Part shown: positions 1 to 8,494 of the stretch, piece by piece
Layout: each line of letters begins with the position of its first letter
Numbering within the stretch: the first letter of the stretch is position 1
Assembly (NCBI GenBank): GCA_965221455.1
Contig: OZ244890.1
Coordinates: 1,364,001 to 1,428,000 of the forward strand
Direction of reading: 5' to 3'
Source: SMWN01 sp965221455
GTDB taxonomy: Bacteria; Pseudomonadota; Gammaproteobacteria; Eutrophobiales; Eutrophobiaceae
DNA: 64,000 nt
Position numbers and translations under genes: made by a program
The notes under the pieces: generated by a model
What the model was told of the DNA's origin: nothing
Database searches by the model: none
What the model saw: only the letters and a program-made list of their open reading frames with translations

Positions 1-626
1 CATCTCCGTATACAGTAATGGGTTTATTTTTCAGGGCCTGCAAAATAAAATTGGATACGACCCGACCGTCATTGGGATGCATGCTCGGGCCATAGGTGTT
101 GAAAATACGTGCAACCTTGATACGCAACTTATGCTGCCGATAATAATCGAGGAAAAGAGTTTCGGCACAACGCTTGCCTTCATCGTAACAGGATCGTATC
201 CCAATCGGATTAACATTCCCCCAGTATGACTCTACTTGTGGATGTACATCCGGATCACCATATACTTCACTTGTGGATGCCTGAAATATTTTTGCATTTA
301 ATCTTTTGGCCAAACCCAGCATGTTGATTGCACCATGCACACTGGTCTTTGTCGTTTGTACCGGATCATGTTGGTAATGTACCGGTGAAGCAGGACAGGC
401 CAGATTGTATATTTCATCGACTTCGACAAAAATCGGGAAAGTGACATTAGTGTCTCATTATTTCGAAGTGTGGGTCATCAAGCAGATGCAAAACATTATC
501 TTTTGTACCGGTAAAATAGTTATCGACACAGAGGACATCGTGTCCTCTATCGACAAGTCGTTTACAAAGATGCGAACCGAGAAACCCGGCGCCACCCGTT
601 ACCAGGATCCGTTTATTATTGTGCAT
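1..626 (-). pseudogene. UDP-glucuronate decarboxylase (UDP-xylose synthase) family, frameshifted, 3' end outside window
   Basis: The minus strand encodes a short-chain dehydrogenase/epimerase that would make UDP-xylose from UDP-glucuronate. Starting at ATG 626-624 the protein shows the Rossmann motif GGAGFLGSHL and continues to LLDDPHFEIMRH. There the frame meets TAA at 447-449. Removing one base restores the frame, giving VTFPIFVEVDEIYNLACPAS, then STSEVYGDP, the YDEGKR catalytic Tyr-Lys motif, and NTYGP.MHPNDGRVVSNF, ending at the window edge at YGDG. The motif order and spacing are those of bacterial UXS proteins, so the family call is firm. One extra base in the ATTAG stretch explains the break. 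Whether this is a true lesion or an assembly indel cannot be told here. The gene lies downstream of gmd-fcl on the same strand and fits a nucleotide-sugar cluster. Confidence 0.85.
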
Positions 627-871
627 GATTTTTTCTATTTATGAATGAGTGTTATTTTATAAGATAATACTTTAACAAAATCGGGTCTTTATTTTTTCTA
701 GTCCCGGGCAACATCGGTTAAGTCATGAATTCGACACTGACGATCAAAATATCCATACCTGTGTGCTATCAGGTTTCGTAATAGTGGTTTTTTGTCGTAT
801 GCGACTGGATATCTTGTACCGATTCAATTATGTTCACGGGAGATCGAATAAGGTATTTTACTTGAATTTAA

Positions 872-2008
872 TCAGAGATTCTCCAAATACCAATGATACA
901 ATTTTTGCAGTCCATCCTTCAGTCTTACACGATGTCGCCAACCCAATGTATGCAGTTTGCTGACATCTGACAGTTTATTCATTGTTCCATTCGGCTTGTC
1001 CGTATTGAAATACAGCTCGCCATTAAAGCCAATAACTTTTTTAATGTTACATGCAAGCTCTTTAATTGATACGTCTTCACCCGTACCTATATTAATATGG
1101 GTATTGCGAATTTCTGTATCTTCGATTTCTGATGCAACGATGTCACTAAAGTCATGATTTTGCATAAGATAGACACAGGCATCAGCCATGTCTTCTGACC
1201 AGAGAAATTCTCTTTTTGGTTTGCCTGATCCCCATATTTCCACTTGCACGACCGGATGTGCTCCCTGACCGATAATCCGTAAGCCATAAGACGAAAGCGT
1301 ATTTAATATATCTTCTTCGCTCGTGTTACCGTTATTCCCTTCTATAGCTCTTTTATGCAGATCACGCCTGATTGTTTTCCAGTCATTATCTTCAAGCGCT
1401 TTCCCCAGATGAATTTTTCTGATTAATGCAGGGAAGACGTGTGCGGTTTGCAGATCAAAATTATCATTCGGCCCATATAAATTAGTCGGCATGACGACAA
1501 TGTAATTTGTATCATATTGCAGATTATAACTTTCACACATTTTCATCCCTGCAATCTTGGCAATGGCATAGGGTTCGTTGGTATATTCAAGCGGGCTGTT
1601 TAATAAATATTCTTCGGATATAGGTTGAGGTGCGTCTCCTGGATAAATACAAGTGCTACCGAGAAATAAAAGTTTTTTAACATTATTTTTATAACTTTGG
1701 TGAATAACATTGTTTTGAATTGTTAAATTATCATAAATAAATTCAGCTCTATACCTGTTGTTAGCCGCGATACCGCCGACTTTCGCTGCCGCCAGAAAAA
1801 CATATTCAGGTTTTTCCCGGGCAAGGAATTTTGCAACGGCTTGTTGATCGGTTAGTTCAAGTTCGCTATGTGTTCTGCCGATCAGGTTTGTATAGCCTTT
1901 ATCTGCCAGATTTTTGACTATGGCACTACCCACCAGCCCGTTATGTCCTGCAATATAAATCCTGGAGTCCGCTTGCATTTTTTGCTGTGTATACAGTGAA
2001 TTATTCAA
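872..2008 (-). CDS. fcl: GDP-L-fucose synthase
   Basis: Second step of GDP-L-fucose synthesis: epimerisation and NADPH reduction of GDP-4-keto-6-deoxymannose in the cytoplasm. The 378-residue protein has the NADP-binding motif GHNGLVGSAI near residue 22, AAAKVGGIAANN, GSTCIYP, and the YAIAK catalytic Tyr-x3-Lys. At 378 residues it is longer than the usual roughly 310-320. The extra length is a middle segment (about residues 210-245, RRDLHKRAIEGNN and following) plus a roughly 11-residue N-terminal extension before MQADSRIYIAGHNG. The first ATG overlaps the gmd stop by 8 bases, which suggests translational coupling. A later Met at about residue 12 is an alternative start. Confidence 0.93.
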   Translation of the reverse strand: MNNSLYTQQKMQADSRIYIAGHNGLVGSAIVKNLADKGYTNLIGRTHSELELTDQQAVAKFLAREKPEYVFLAAAKVGGIAANNRYRAEFIYDNLTIQNNVIHQSYKNNVKKLLFLGSTCIYPGDAPQPISEEYLLNSPLEYTNEPYAIAKIAGMKMCESYNLQYDTNYIVVMPTNLYGPNDNFDLQTAHVFPALIRKIHLGKALEDNDWKTIRRDLHKRAIEGNNGNTSEEDILNTLSSYGLRIIGQGAHPVVQVEIWGSGKPKREFLWSEDMADACVYLMQNHDFSDIVASEIEDTEIRNTHINIGTGEDVSIKELACNIKKVIGFNGELYFNTDKPNGTMNKLSDVSKLHTLGWRHRVRLKDGLQKLYHWYLENL

Positions 2009-3122
2009 AGTAGTTCATGATTTGATAACCACCTTCCTCAAGATAGCGATCTTTCTGTATCAGTTTTAGATCCGATGTCATCATTTCTTCCACTAACATT
2101 TGCAAATCATATTCGGGTTGCCAACCGAGCCTGGTTCTCGCTTTTGCTGGATCTCCGATCAATTGTTCGACTTCTGTGGGCCTGAAATATTTTGCATCAA
2201 CACATACCACTTCAGTACCGACTTCCAGTTGGTAATCAGTATTCGTACATGCTTTTACCAAACCTTTCTCATTGATGCCTGTGCCTGTGAACTCGAGTTC
2301 TATCCCACAACAGGCAAAGGCTTTTTTCACGAAATCCCGCACCGAAGTGGTCACGCCCGTTGCAGCAACCCAATCTTCAGCCTGGTCGGCCTGCAGGATC
2401 AGCCACATCATCCTTACATAATCTTTGGCATGTCCCCAGTCTCTTTTTGCATCAAGATTCCCCAAAAATAATTTGTCCTGCAGACCCATGGCTATCCTGG
2501 AGGCGGCCCGGGTAATTTTTCGAGTCACAAAAGTTTCTCCGCGTATGGGTGACTCATGATTAAACAAAATACCGTTGCAGGCAAAGAGACCATATGCCTC
2601 CCGATAATTTACCGTTACCCAGTAGGCATACAACTTCGCCACTGCATAGGGACTGCGCGGATAGAATGGTGTCGTTTCACTTTGAGGGACCTCTTGTACT
2701 TTGCCATAAAGCTCCGAGGTACTGGCCTGATAAATTTTTGTTTTTTTCTCAAGGCCCAACAACCTTATGGCTTCCAGAATTCTCAAAGCCCCCATACCGT
2801 CTGCATTGGCAACATATTCCGGTGTTTCAAATGAAACCTGAACATGGCTCATCGCCGCTAAATTATAAATTTCATCCGGCTGGACTTCCTGGATGATTCT
2901 GGTGATATTCATGCTGTCGACAAGATCACCATAGTGCAAAATGAATTTTTTATTTTCGACGTGAGGATCCTGGTATAAATGATCAATTCTGTCGGTGTTA
3001 AGAAGCGAACTGCGACGTTTCAATCCATGCACGATATAGCCTTTTTTTAGCAGAAATTCGGACAGGTATGCGCCATCCTGCCCCGTCACACCGGTAATTA
3101 GTGCTGTTTTTTGTTTACTCAT
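2001..3122 (-). CDS. gmd: GDP-mannose 4,6-dehydratase
   Basis: First step from GDP-D-mannose to GDP-L-fucose or GDP-rhamnose: it forms GDP-4-keto-6-deoxy-D-mannose using bound NADP. The 373-residue length is normal for the family. Motifs seen are TGVTGQDGAYLSEFLL (cofactor binding), STSELYGKVQEVPQSE (catalytic Thr/Ser-Glu), YPRSPYAVAKLYAYW (Tyr-x3-Lys) and NHESPIRGETFVTRKI. It is followed immediately by fcl with overlapping ends, the classic gmd-fcl pair. With manC about 2 kb upstream on the same strand, the pathway from mannose-1-phosphate to GDP-fucose is complete here. Confidence 0.96.
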   Translation of the reverse strand: MSKQKTALITGVTGQDGAYLSEFLLKKGYIVHGLKRRSSLLNTDRIDHLYQDPHVENKKFILHYGDLVDSMNITRIIQEVQPDEIYNLAAMSHVQVSFETPEYVANADGMGALRILEAIRLLGLEKKTKIYQASTSELYGKVQEVPQSETTPFYPRSPYAVAKLYAYWVTVNYREAYGLFACNGILFNHESPIRGETFVTRKITRAASRIAMGLQDKLFLGNLDAKRDWGHAKDYVRMMWLILQADQAEDWVAATGVTTSVRDFVKKAFACCGIELEFTGTGINEKGLVKACTNTDYQLEVGTEVVCVDAKYFRPTEVEQLIGDPAKARTRLGWQPEYDLQMLVEEMMTSDLKLIQKDRYLEEGGYQIMNYFE

Positions 3123-3534
3123 GACCTAATCAGAGATCCTTTAGTTAAAATACTGTTATGCCTGTGCCCTGAATTTTATTGAACCTGTTTGCCATACGCT
3201 AACTTATCTTATTCTGCCCGCATATGAAGAAAAATCTAATCTTGTCAATCACAGCCTTGCCGTATACCCGTGCATGAAGACTTTACCGAATATCGGCATG
3301 AGCAGTTTTATACTCTCACTGGACAGCGACGTTTGCGGGGATCATAATTTTTCCGTTCTTAATTTAGAACCTGAAATAATAAGGAAAAATTCAGTACCTT
3401 GCGCACTCAAATTTTGTCCGTGACGCCCGATCACCGAAACACCTTGCTCGCCAGAATATTGCATACTATATTGTAGAGCAGGTTTTGCAGCTTTAAATAA
3501 TTGCGAAAAAAAGCAGGCGAAGCGGCGAAATAAG
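3123..3534. other. Intergenic region, no gene seen
   Basis: No convincing coding frame was found between the divergent gmd and YHS-domain genes. Both promoters should lie here. One visible structure is an imperfect palindrome at about 3345-3405, where AATTTTTCC is matched by GGAAAAATT, with an inner GTTCT/AGAAC stem. Its role is unknown. Confidence 0.4.
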
Positions 3535-4017
3535 ATGTATAACTCCCTTTTAATGAATATAGTGCGTTATCGAGTTGCTTCGGTTTTGATGGTGTTCGTG
3601 TTGCTCGCGAGTGGCACGGGTTCCGTTGTGTTCGCCGCCAAAATAAAGTTTTATGAATACGCCAACGGTGCGGCGGTAGGTGGTTACGATGTCGTGGCGT
3701 ATTTTGACTCAGCCGAAGCGGTGCCGGGCGAAAAAGTTTATGCAGCGAATTATGCGGAGCAATTGTGGCTTTTCAAATCAATGGAAAACCGCGAAAAGTT
3801 TTTGGCCGAACCGGAGCGTTATTTTCCACAGTATGGCGGTCATTGTGCATATGGTCTTGCCAGTGGCTATTTGGTGCGCGGCGATCCGGAAGCGTGGACA
3901 GTGCACAGTGGCAAGCTATACCTTAATTACAGTAAGGGCGTGCGCAAAAATTGGCTTGTCGATGTCGACGGTTTTATCGTTCGTAGCGAAAAAAACTGGC
4001 TCGAACTGAACAAGTGA
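3535..4017 (+). CDS. Exported YHS-domain protein
   Basis: A 160-residue protein with an N-terminal hydrophobic segment that reads as a signal peptide (VLMVFVLLASGTGSVVFAA, cleavage near residue 34), then a YHS-type domain. Seen features are GGYDVVAYF, the LWLFKSMENREKFLAEPERYFPQYGGHCAYG core and the terminal NWLVDVDGFI segment. YHS-domain proteins of this size are common exported proteins of proteobacteria; some bind metal, but no function is established for this subgroup. ATG 3535 or the ATG seven codons later could be the start; neither has a strong ribosome binding site. The gene is alone on the plus strand between polysaccharide genes and is probably its own transcript. Confidence 0.8.
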   Translation: MYNSLLMNIVRYRVASVLMVFVLLASGTGSVVFAAKIKFYEYANGAAVGGYDVVAYFDSAEAVPGEKVYAANYAEQLWLFKSMENREKFLAEPERYFPQYGGHCAYGLASGYLVRGDPEAWTVHSGKLYLNYSKGVRKNWLVDVDGFIVRSEKNWLELNK

Positions 4018-4166
4018 TCTAATCCGCCGTTTTTTGACATCATCCGCGAAAGTGTGCGCTTGCGCAGTCGTGCTTGCTCATCGTCTGTTAAGTCAGCACT
4101 TTTTTCTTGTATCTATTTTCGCGACAAAATAACAACGTTTTTACATCAAGGTTCGAAGTTATGACA

Positions 4167-5064
4167 TTAAAGATTAATATCTGCAGCAGTTCGAACCAAA
4201 ACCTTTGGTGACGATACACATCTTTCCTCGGCAAAAGATACATCTTTAACGTAAATCGTATTTCCGTCATCATTAAAACTGGAAGTTCTTGTTATTTGAC
4301 GTAGCATAGGATTGTAATTTATCGGCACAAAGCCAAACGAACTTATAATTTCATGAGTTTCCGAGTCAGTAACTCCAAATTGATTACAACTTCCGTTCAA
4401 TTCGACAATTAATGCATTCACATTTTGACTTGCAAACAACTTCATTCCACCATCAAACACAAATTTTTCATAACCCTCTACATCAATTTTAACAAGCGTG
4501 TTTTGAGCAGGGGTAAATTCACTGTCCAAAGAAACTACGGGAACTTTCGTGACATTCACATTGTTCAGGTCAGTATTAACTCTGTTCATGCAGTTAAGCG
4601 TATTTGTAAATTCCAAAGTTTCACTTTTACCGCCAATGCCACAATTTCCAGCATCCACCAGTTCTTCAATTCTATTAATTTTGATTTGGTCTATTAGGCG
4701 TTCAAATGTGTCTGGCAAAGGCTCAAATGATTTCGACTTACATCGCTTAACAGCTGATGCAAGAATCGTGTAAGCGCCAACATTCGCGCCGATATCGTAA
4801 AACCCATCTGTACTACGTAGATAATGGAGAAGGAACAGCATGTCTTTCGAACTCCATAAAACCACAGTACAAGTTACCCGTTAGTCCCGTCTCCCCTTTG
4901 CGTGTAATAAATTTTGCATTATCGACCCAATCAACCACGAGTCGACTACCTGTGAGTTTTGTGCCAATTTGCCACTTTATAAAGCCAGAAAGAGCGTTGA
5001 GCTTACGGCCTTTGCACAAAGGGTGAGCGATAATGAATCGAAATATTGAAAAAAGCCTCATCAT
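4167..5064 (-). pseudogene. FkbM family methyltransferase, broken by a one-base frameshift
   Basis: Two adjacent minus-strand frames together make one FkbM-type SAM-dependent methyltransferase. The first starts at ATG 5064 with AGGAAG upstream and runs through SGFIKWQIGTKL, DWVDNAKFITRKGETG and GNLYCGFMEFE. The second continues with DMLFLLHYLRS, the SAM-binding FYDIGANVGAYTILA, FEPLPDTFERL and VKIDVEGYEKFVFDGG, ending at 4167. The join falls in a run of three A (4845-4847 on the plus strand); two A would give a continuous protein of about 298 residues, normal for the family. Members often O-methylate sugars of surface glycans, which fits its place between manC and gmd-fcl. A shortened product from GTG 4865 would lack the N-terminal domain. 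Assembly error remains possible. Confidence 0.82.
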
Positions 5065-5163
5065 TGCTTTTTCTTCCTACCTTAACTGGTTGAATGTAGT
5101 GGTCTAATAAATCAGTACCAAGTGATAGGTTGATATTAGTCCTGGAGTATGTCAATCCCTTGA

Positions 5164-6609
5164 CTATCCTTCGCGTCCGAAATCATCCTTGAATCTGACA
5201 ATATCATCTTCTCCCAGGTAACTTCCTGATTGTACTTCAATGATCTCCAATGGCTGCTCTGTTGCATTTTCAAGCCGATGTTTAATTCCAACCGGGATAT
5301 AAGCGGATTCATTTTCTCTCAATGAGAATTCATCATCATCCCTGGTTACCGTCGCCGTTCCATTCACAACGACCCAATGTTCAGAGCGGTGATGGTGAAG
5401 CTGTAATGATAATTTTTTACCTGGATTCACAGTCAGTTTTTTAACCTGAAAATTTTTACCAAAATCAACCGTTTCATAAGATCCCCAGGGCCGATAAACA
5501 CGACGATGTGTCAGGCGTTCTTCCCGTTGTGTTTTTTCCAATGTACCAATTATCTGCCTGATTTCCTGTGTTTTATCCTTATTCGCTACCAGTACAGCAT
5601 CCGCAGTTTCAACCACGACAAGATTGTCACAGCCAAGCACGGCCAACAATCTGTGTTCAGATTTCAACAAACTATTTTTTGTTGTTTCCGGAATTACATC
5701 ACCGGCAATGACATTTCCATGCTTGTCTTGATTACCCAATTCCCATACAGCGGACCACGCGCCAATATCCGACCAACCGACATCCAATGGCACAACTGCG
5801 GACAAAATGTCTTTCTCATTGCTAATTTTCTCCATCACTGCATAGTCTATGGAATCACTGCGGCAAGCAGAAAATGCAGCTTTATCCAGTCGGTAAAATT
5901 CATTATCCGTCCGCCCCTTTTCATAGGCATCCAGGCATGTTGAATAAATGTCCGGTTGTAATCGTTTAATTTCGCGATGCCAGACGGATGCCTTCATCAT
6001 AAATATGCCGCTATTCCAAAGATAATTGCCTGACGTAAAATATTCCTGCGCGAGTTGTTCATCCGGTTTCTCCTTGAATGCCAGGATTTGATTGACATCG
6101 TGCCGTGCATCCAGCATTTCACCGCATTGGATGTAACCATAACCGGTTTCAGCATGTAAAGGTTTGATGCCGAAGGTAATCAGATAACCATGTTCAGCCA
6201 ATCGGTATCCTGTTTCGACAGCATCCATGAAACCGGAGTTATCAGCGATAATATGGTCGGCAGGCATCATCAAGACCACGGCATCTTCAACGGTAGTCAG
6301 TAATGATTGCGTAACGACTGTTAATGCGGGAGCAGTGTTCCGACCTTCCGGTTCCAATATGATCGACTGTATTTCATGATTAATTTCTTTCGCTTGATCC
6401 GAAACCAGAAATCGGTGTGCTTCATTGCAAACAAGTATGGAAGGTAAGACGGTAACATCACCCTTCATGCTATCAAGTCTGGTCAGGGTTTCCTGTAACA
6501 TGGATTTTTCGCCGAACAGGTTCAGAAATTGCTTGGGATAATGTGCCCTTGAAATTGGCCACAGTCTTGTCCCACCGCCACCTGCGAGAATCACCGGGCA
6601 TAGACTCAT
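5164..6609 (-). CDS. manC: Mannose-1-phosphate guanylyltransferase / mannose-6-phosphate isomerase
   Basis: Bifunctional type II enzyme making GDP-mannose from mannose-1-phosphate and GTP, and interconverting mannose-6-P and fructose-6-P. The 481-residue length is typical. The N-terminal nucleotidyltransferase has LAGGGGTRLWPISR (pyrophosphorylase signature), MMPADHII and FGIKPLHAETGYGYI. The C-terminal cupin isomerase domain has RPWGSYETVD, LSLQLHHHRSEHWVVV and the zinc-binding His cluster. It supplies substrate for gmd-fcl, and possibly mannose residues for a polymer. It is the first gene of the minus-strand polysaccharide cluster. Confidence 0.96.
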   Translation of the reverse strand: MSLCPVILAGGGGTRLWPISRAHYPKQFLNLFGEKSMLQETLTRLDSMKGDVTVLPSILVCNEAHRFLVSDQAKEINHEIQSIILEPEGRNTAPALTVVTQSLLTTVEDAVVLMMPADHIIADNSGFMDAVETGYRLAEHGYLITFGIKPLHAETGYGYIQCGEMLDARHDVNQILAFKEKPDEQLAQEYFTSGNYLWNSGIFMMKASVWHREIKRLQPDIYSTCLDAYEKGRTDNEFYRLDKAAFSACRSDSIDYAVMEKISNEKDILSAVVPLDVGWSDIGAWSAVWELGNQDKHGNVIAGDVIPETTKNSLLKSEHRLLAVLGCDNLVVVETADAVLVANKDKTQEIRQIIGTLEKTQREERLTHRRVYRPWGSYETVDFGKNFQVKKLTVNPGKKLSLQLHHHRSEHWVVVNGTATVTRDDDEFSLRENESAYIPVGIKHRLENATEQPLEIIEVQSGSYLGEDDIVRFKDDFGREG

Positions 6610-7290
6610 TTGATTTTGAGTTCCTTCAGTTTTTTCGAATTTATAAAGTTGGATGAATTAATGTTAGACAGACTATCAGTAGTGGACTAACCACGAAAGA
6701 GGCAGTCTGTATCAAACACGCTGCCTTCTGCGCACAGTTTGATAAATCCTGTTATTTCGGCCTGGACTAATCCAGGCCAAAGATACTACCAAGTATCTTG
6801 ATTGGTGGCAGCTCCTGCAGCCACATCCAGGTCTGTTCCGCTTGAGTATAATGTGACGAGTGGTACGGTAGGACATGCTTGCGAAAGATTCGCCCGATTT
6901 TGATATTGCAAGTGTCACTTTTATCACACCATCTGTTTTGAGGGGGCTTAGTTCATAAGCAAAATTTCGTACTGATTTTACCGCAACGACGCAGGGAACA
7001 GCCCATATCATTTACCTGAAGGGTTTTCCTGAACGATATTGCCAACATTAATAATCTTCCTGAACATAACAGATTCTCCATTTACGCCCAGATCTGTGGT
7101 CTTGCACAATTTCATCGGAACAAAACAGCTAATTATTTGTTTCAATTATCACTTAACATGTTTCTCCATATCCACATAAATCAGCGATCACAATGGGTTT
7201 TTATTAAACTCAGACTTATGTAACAACATTCAGATCCAGGCATTGAGGGTGGATATAAATTATTTTGATGTATCACAGCTGAAGTCGATT
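6610..7290. other. Intergenic region with possible remains of an exported protein
   Basis: No intact gene was recognised. On the minus strand there are protein-like stretches in different frames: a short frame starting MKLCKTTDLGVNG at about 7115, another with ELSPLKTDGVIKVTLAISKSGES, and a third with LVTLYSSGTDLDVAAGAATNQ. They are separated by stops and frame changes. This could be the relic of a secreted or pilin-like protein, but no family was identified and chance is not excluded. Two adjacent hairpins lie inside it (6759-6799). The promoter region of the hopanoid operon occupies the right end. Confidence 0.3.
6759..6799. repeat. Two adjacent perfect hairpins
   Basis: GGCCTGGA and TCCAGGCC form an 8-bp stem with a CTAA loop (6759-6778). 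It is followed at once by AAGATACT and AGTATCTT with an ACCA loop (6780-6799). Neither has the T run of an intrinsic terminator on either strand. The tandem arrangement resembles a structured RNA or a protein-binding palindrome pair, but no function can be assigned. Confidence 0.5.
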
Positions 7291-7299
7291 TGCCATAAT
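7291..7299 (+). promoter_or_regulatory. Possible extended -10 promoter of the hopanoid operon
   Basis: TGCCATAAT matches an extended -10 element (TGnTATAAT) in eight of nine positions. It ends 8 bases before the squalene synthase ATG, so a start at the expected distance would fall at or just before that ATG. No ribosome binding site is seen before the ATG, which agrees with a leaderless or nearly leaderless mRNA. There is no good -35 hexamer. This is a pattern-based guess only. Confidence 0.3.
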
Positions 7300-7307
7300 A
7301 TGCGGCA

Positions 7308-8411
7308 ATGACTCAAGTGGCACATACACAGAAAAATCAGGCTCCGCGTCACGAAGTTGATGAGGCGTATCAAGCTCACATCCTGCAATATGTTTCACGT
7401 ACCTTCGCCCTCACTATTCCTCAATTGCCAGTAGAACTCAGGCGTGTGGTGAGCAATGCCTATCTGCTTTGTCGGATTATCGACACAGTTGAGGATGATA
7501 ATGCAGTCAATTCCGGGCAAACGCTTTATCTGGGGGACATGTTCGTAGAAGTTGTCGTCGGGAATGTCCCTGCAAAAGAGTTTGCAGACGAACTTTATCC
7601 TTTGCTTTCGGAGCAAACGATTGCAGAAGAACACGATCTGATTAAAAACACGGAATCTATTATCCGAATCACGCATGGTTTTAATAAAAACCAGCGTAAT
7701 GCCCTGGAACGTTGTGTGCGTATCATGGCCAAAGGCATGGCGGATTACCAGGACAAGGAAACATTGGATGGTCTGGAAAATCTGGCCGCAATGGATGAAT
7801 ACTGCTACTACGTCGCAGGTGTAGTGGGTGAGATGTTGACGGAGTTATTCTGTGATTATTCAGAAGAAATCAATGCAAACAAAGATGAATTAATGAAGCT
7901 GTCCGTTGCTTTCGGGCAGGGTTTGCAGATGACAAATATTCTTAAGGATATCTGGGATGACCGGGCGCGGAGCACCTGCTGGTTGCCGCGTGACATTTTT
8001 GAGAAGGAAGGATTCGACCTCAGTGAATTGCATGAAAATAATGAAAGTGAAGAATTCCAACGCGGACTGCAACAACTCATAGGTATTGCCAGGAAATACC
8101 TGCATGATGCACTTGCTTATACCTTGATACTGCCTCCAAAGGAAAAGGGTATTCGTAAATTCTGTCTATGGGCACTTGGCATGGCGGTATTATCTCTCGA
8201 CAAACTCAATAAGCATCGTGATTTCAGTCGAGGTACTGATGTGAAGATTAGCAGGCGAAGTGTGCAAGCCACGGTTATTTCAACCAGCCTGTTGGTCAGT
8301 AATAATTGGGCACTAAAAAAACTGTTCAACTATACCAGTCGAAATTTGCCGATAACGGCCATTCGTGAGAGACTCGGGCGGGAGGCAGCAGGATACAAAA
8401 AGGTCACCTGA
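7308..8411 (+). CDS. sqs: Squalene synthase (farnesyl-diphosphate farnesyltransferase type)
   Basis: Condenses two farnesyl diphosphates to presqualene diphosphate and reduces it to squalene. The 367-residue protein has the first aspartate-rich motif DTVEDD at about residue 58 and the second as NILKDIWDD at about residue 210. FGQGLQMTNILKD is characteristic of head-to-head isoprenoid synthases. Length and motif context fit the single-enzyme, eukaryote-like squalene synthase rather than the paired HpnC/HpnD route (each about 280-290 residues, and needing HpnE, none of which is nearby). It is directly upstream of shc, so the product feeds hopene formation. No clear C-terminal membrane anchor is seen. 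Confidence 0.9.
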   Translation: MTQVAHTQKNQAPRHEVDEAYQAHILQYVSRTFALTIPQLPVELRRVVSNAYLLCRIIDTVEDDNAVNSGQTLYLGDMFVEVVVGNVPAKEFADELYPLLSEQTIAEEHDLIKNTESIIRITHGFNKNQRNALERCVRIMAKGMADYQDKETLDGLENLAAMDEYCYYVAGVVGEMLTELFCDYSEEINANKDELMKLSVAFGQGLQMTNILKDIWDDRARSTCWLPRDIFEKEGFDLSELHENNESEEFQRGLQQLIGIARKYLHDALAYTLILPPKEKGIRKFCLWALGMAVLSLDKLNKHRDFSRGTDVKISRRSVQATVISTSLLVSNNWALKKLFNYTSRNLPITAIRERLGREAAGYKKVT

Positions 8412-8494
8412 AACAGGGACTTACCATCCGATCAGTATCGCTAAAGGAAATCGTGTTCAGGTAAGACAGTAGCAACGGAATTGATTATCTTTAA

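Noticed and set aside
6712..7011. 99-codon open frame on the minus strand after the hopanoid promoter
   Set aside because: Composition is not protein-like as a whole (long basic tail RRRQRV), no ribosome site and it runs through two hairpins; treated as possible relic only.
7308..8411. Calling this gene hpnC or hpnD
   Set aside because: It is longer (367 residues), single copy, and its motif context is that of one-enzyme squalene synthase; no hpnE follows.
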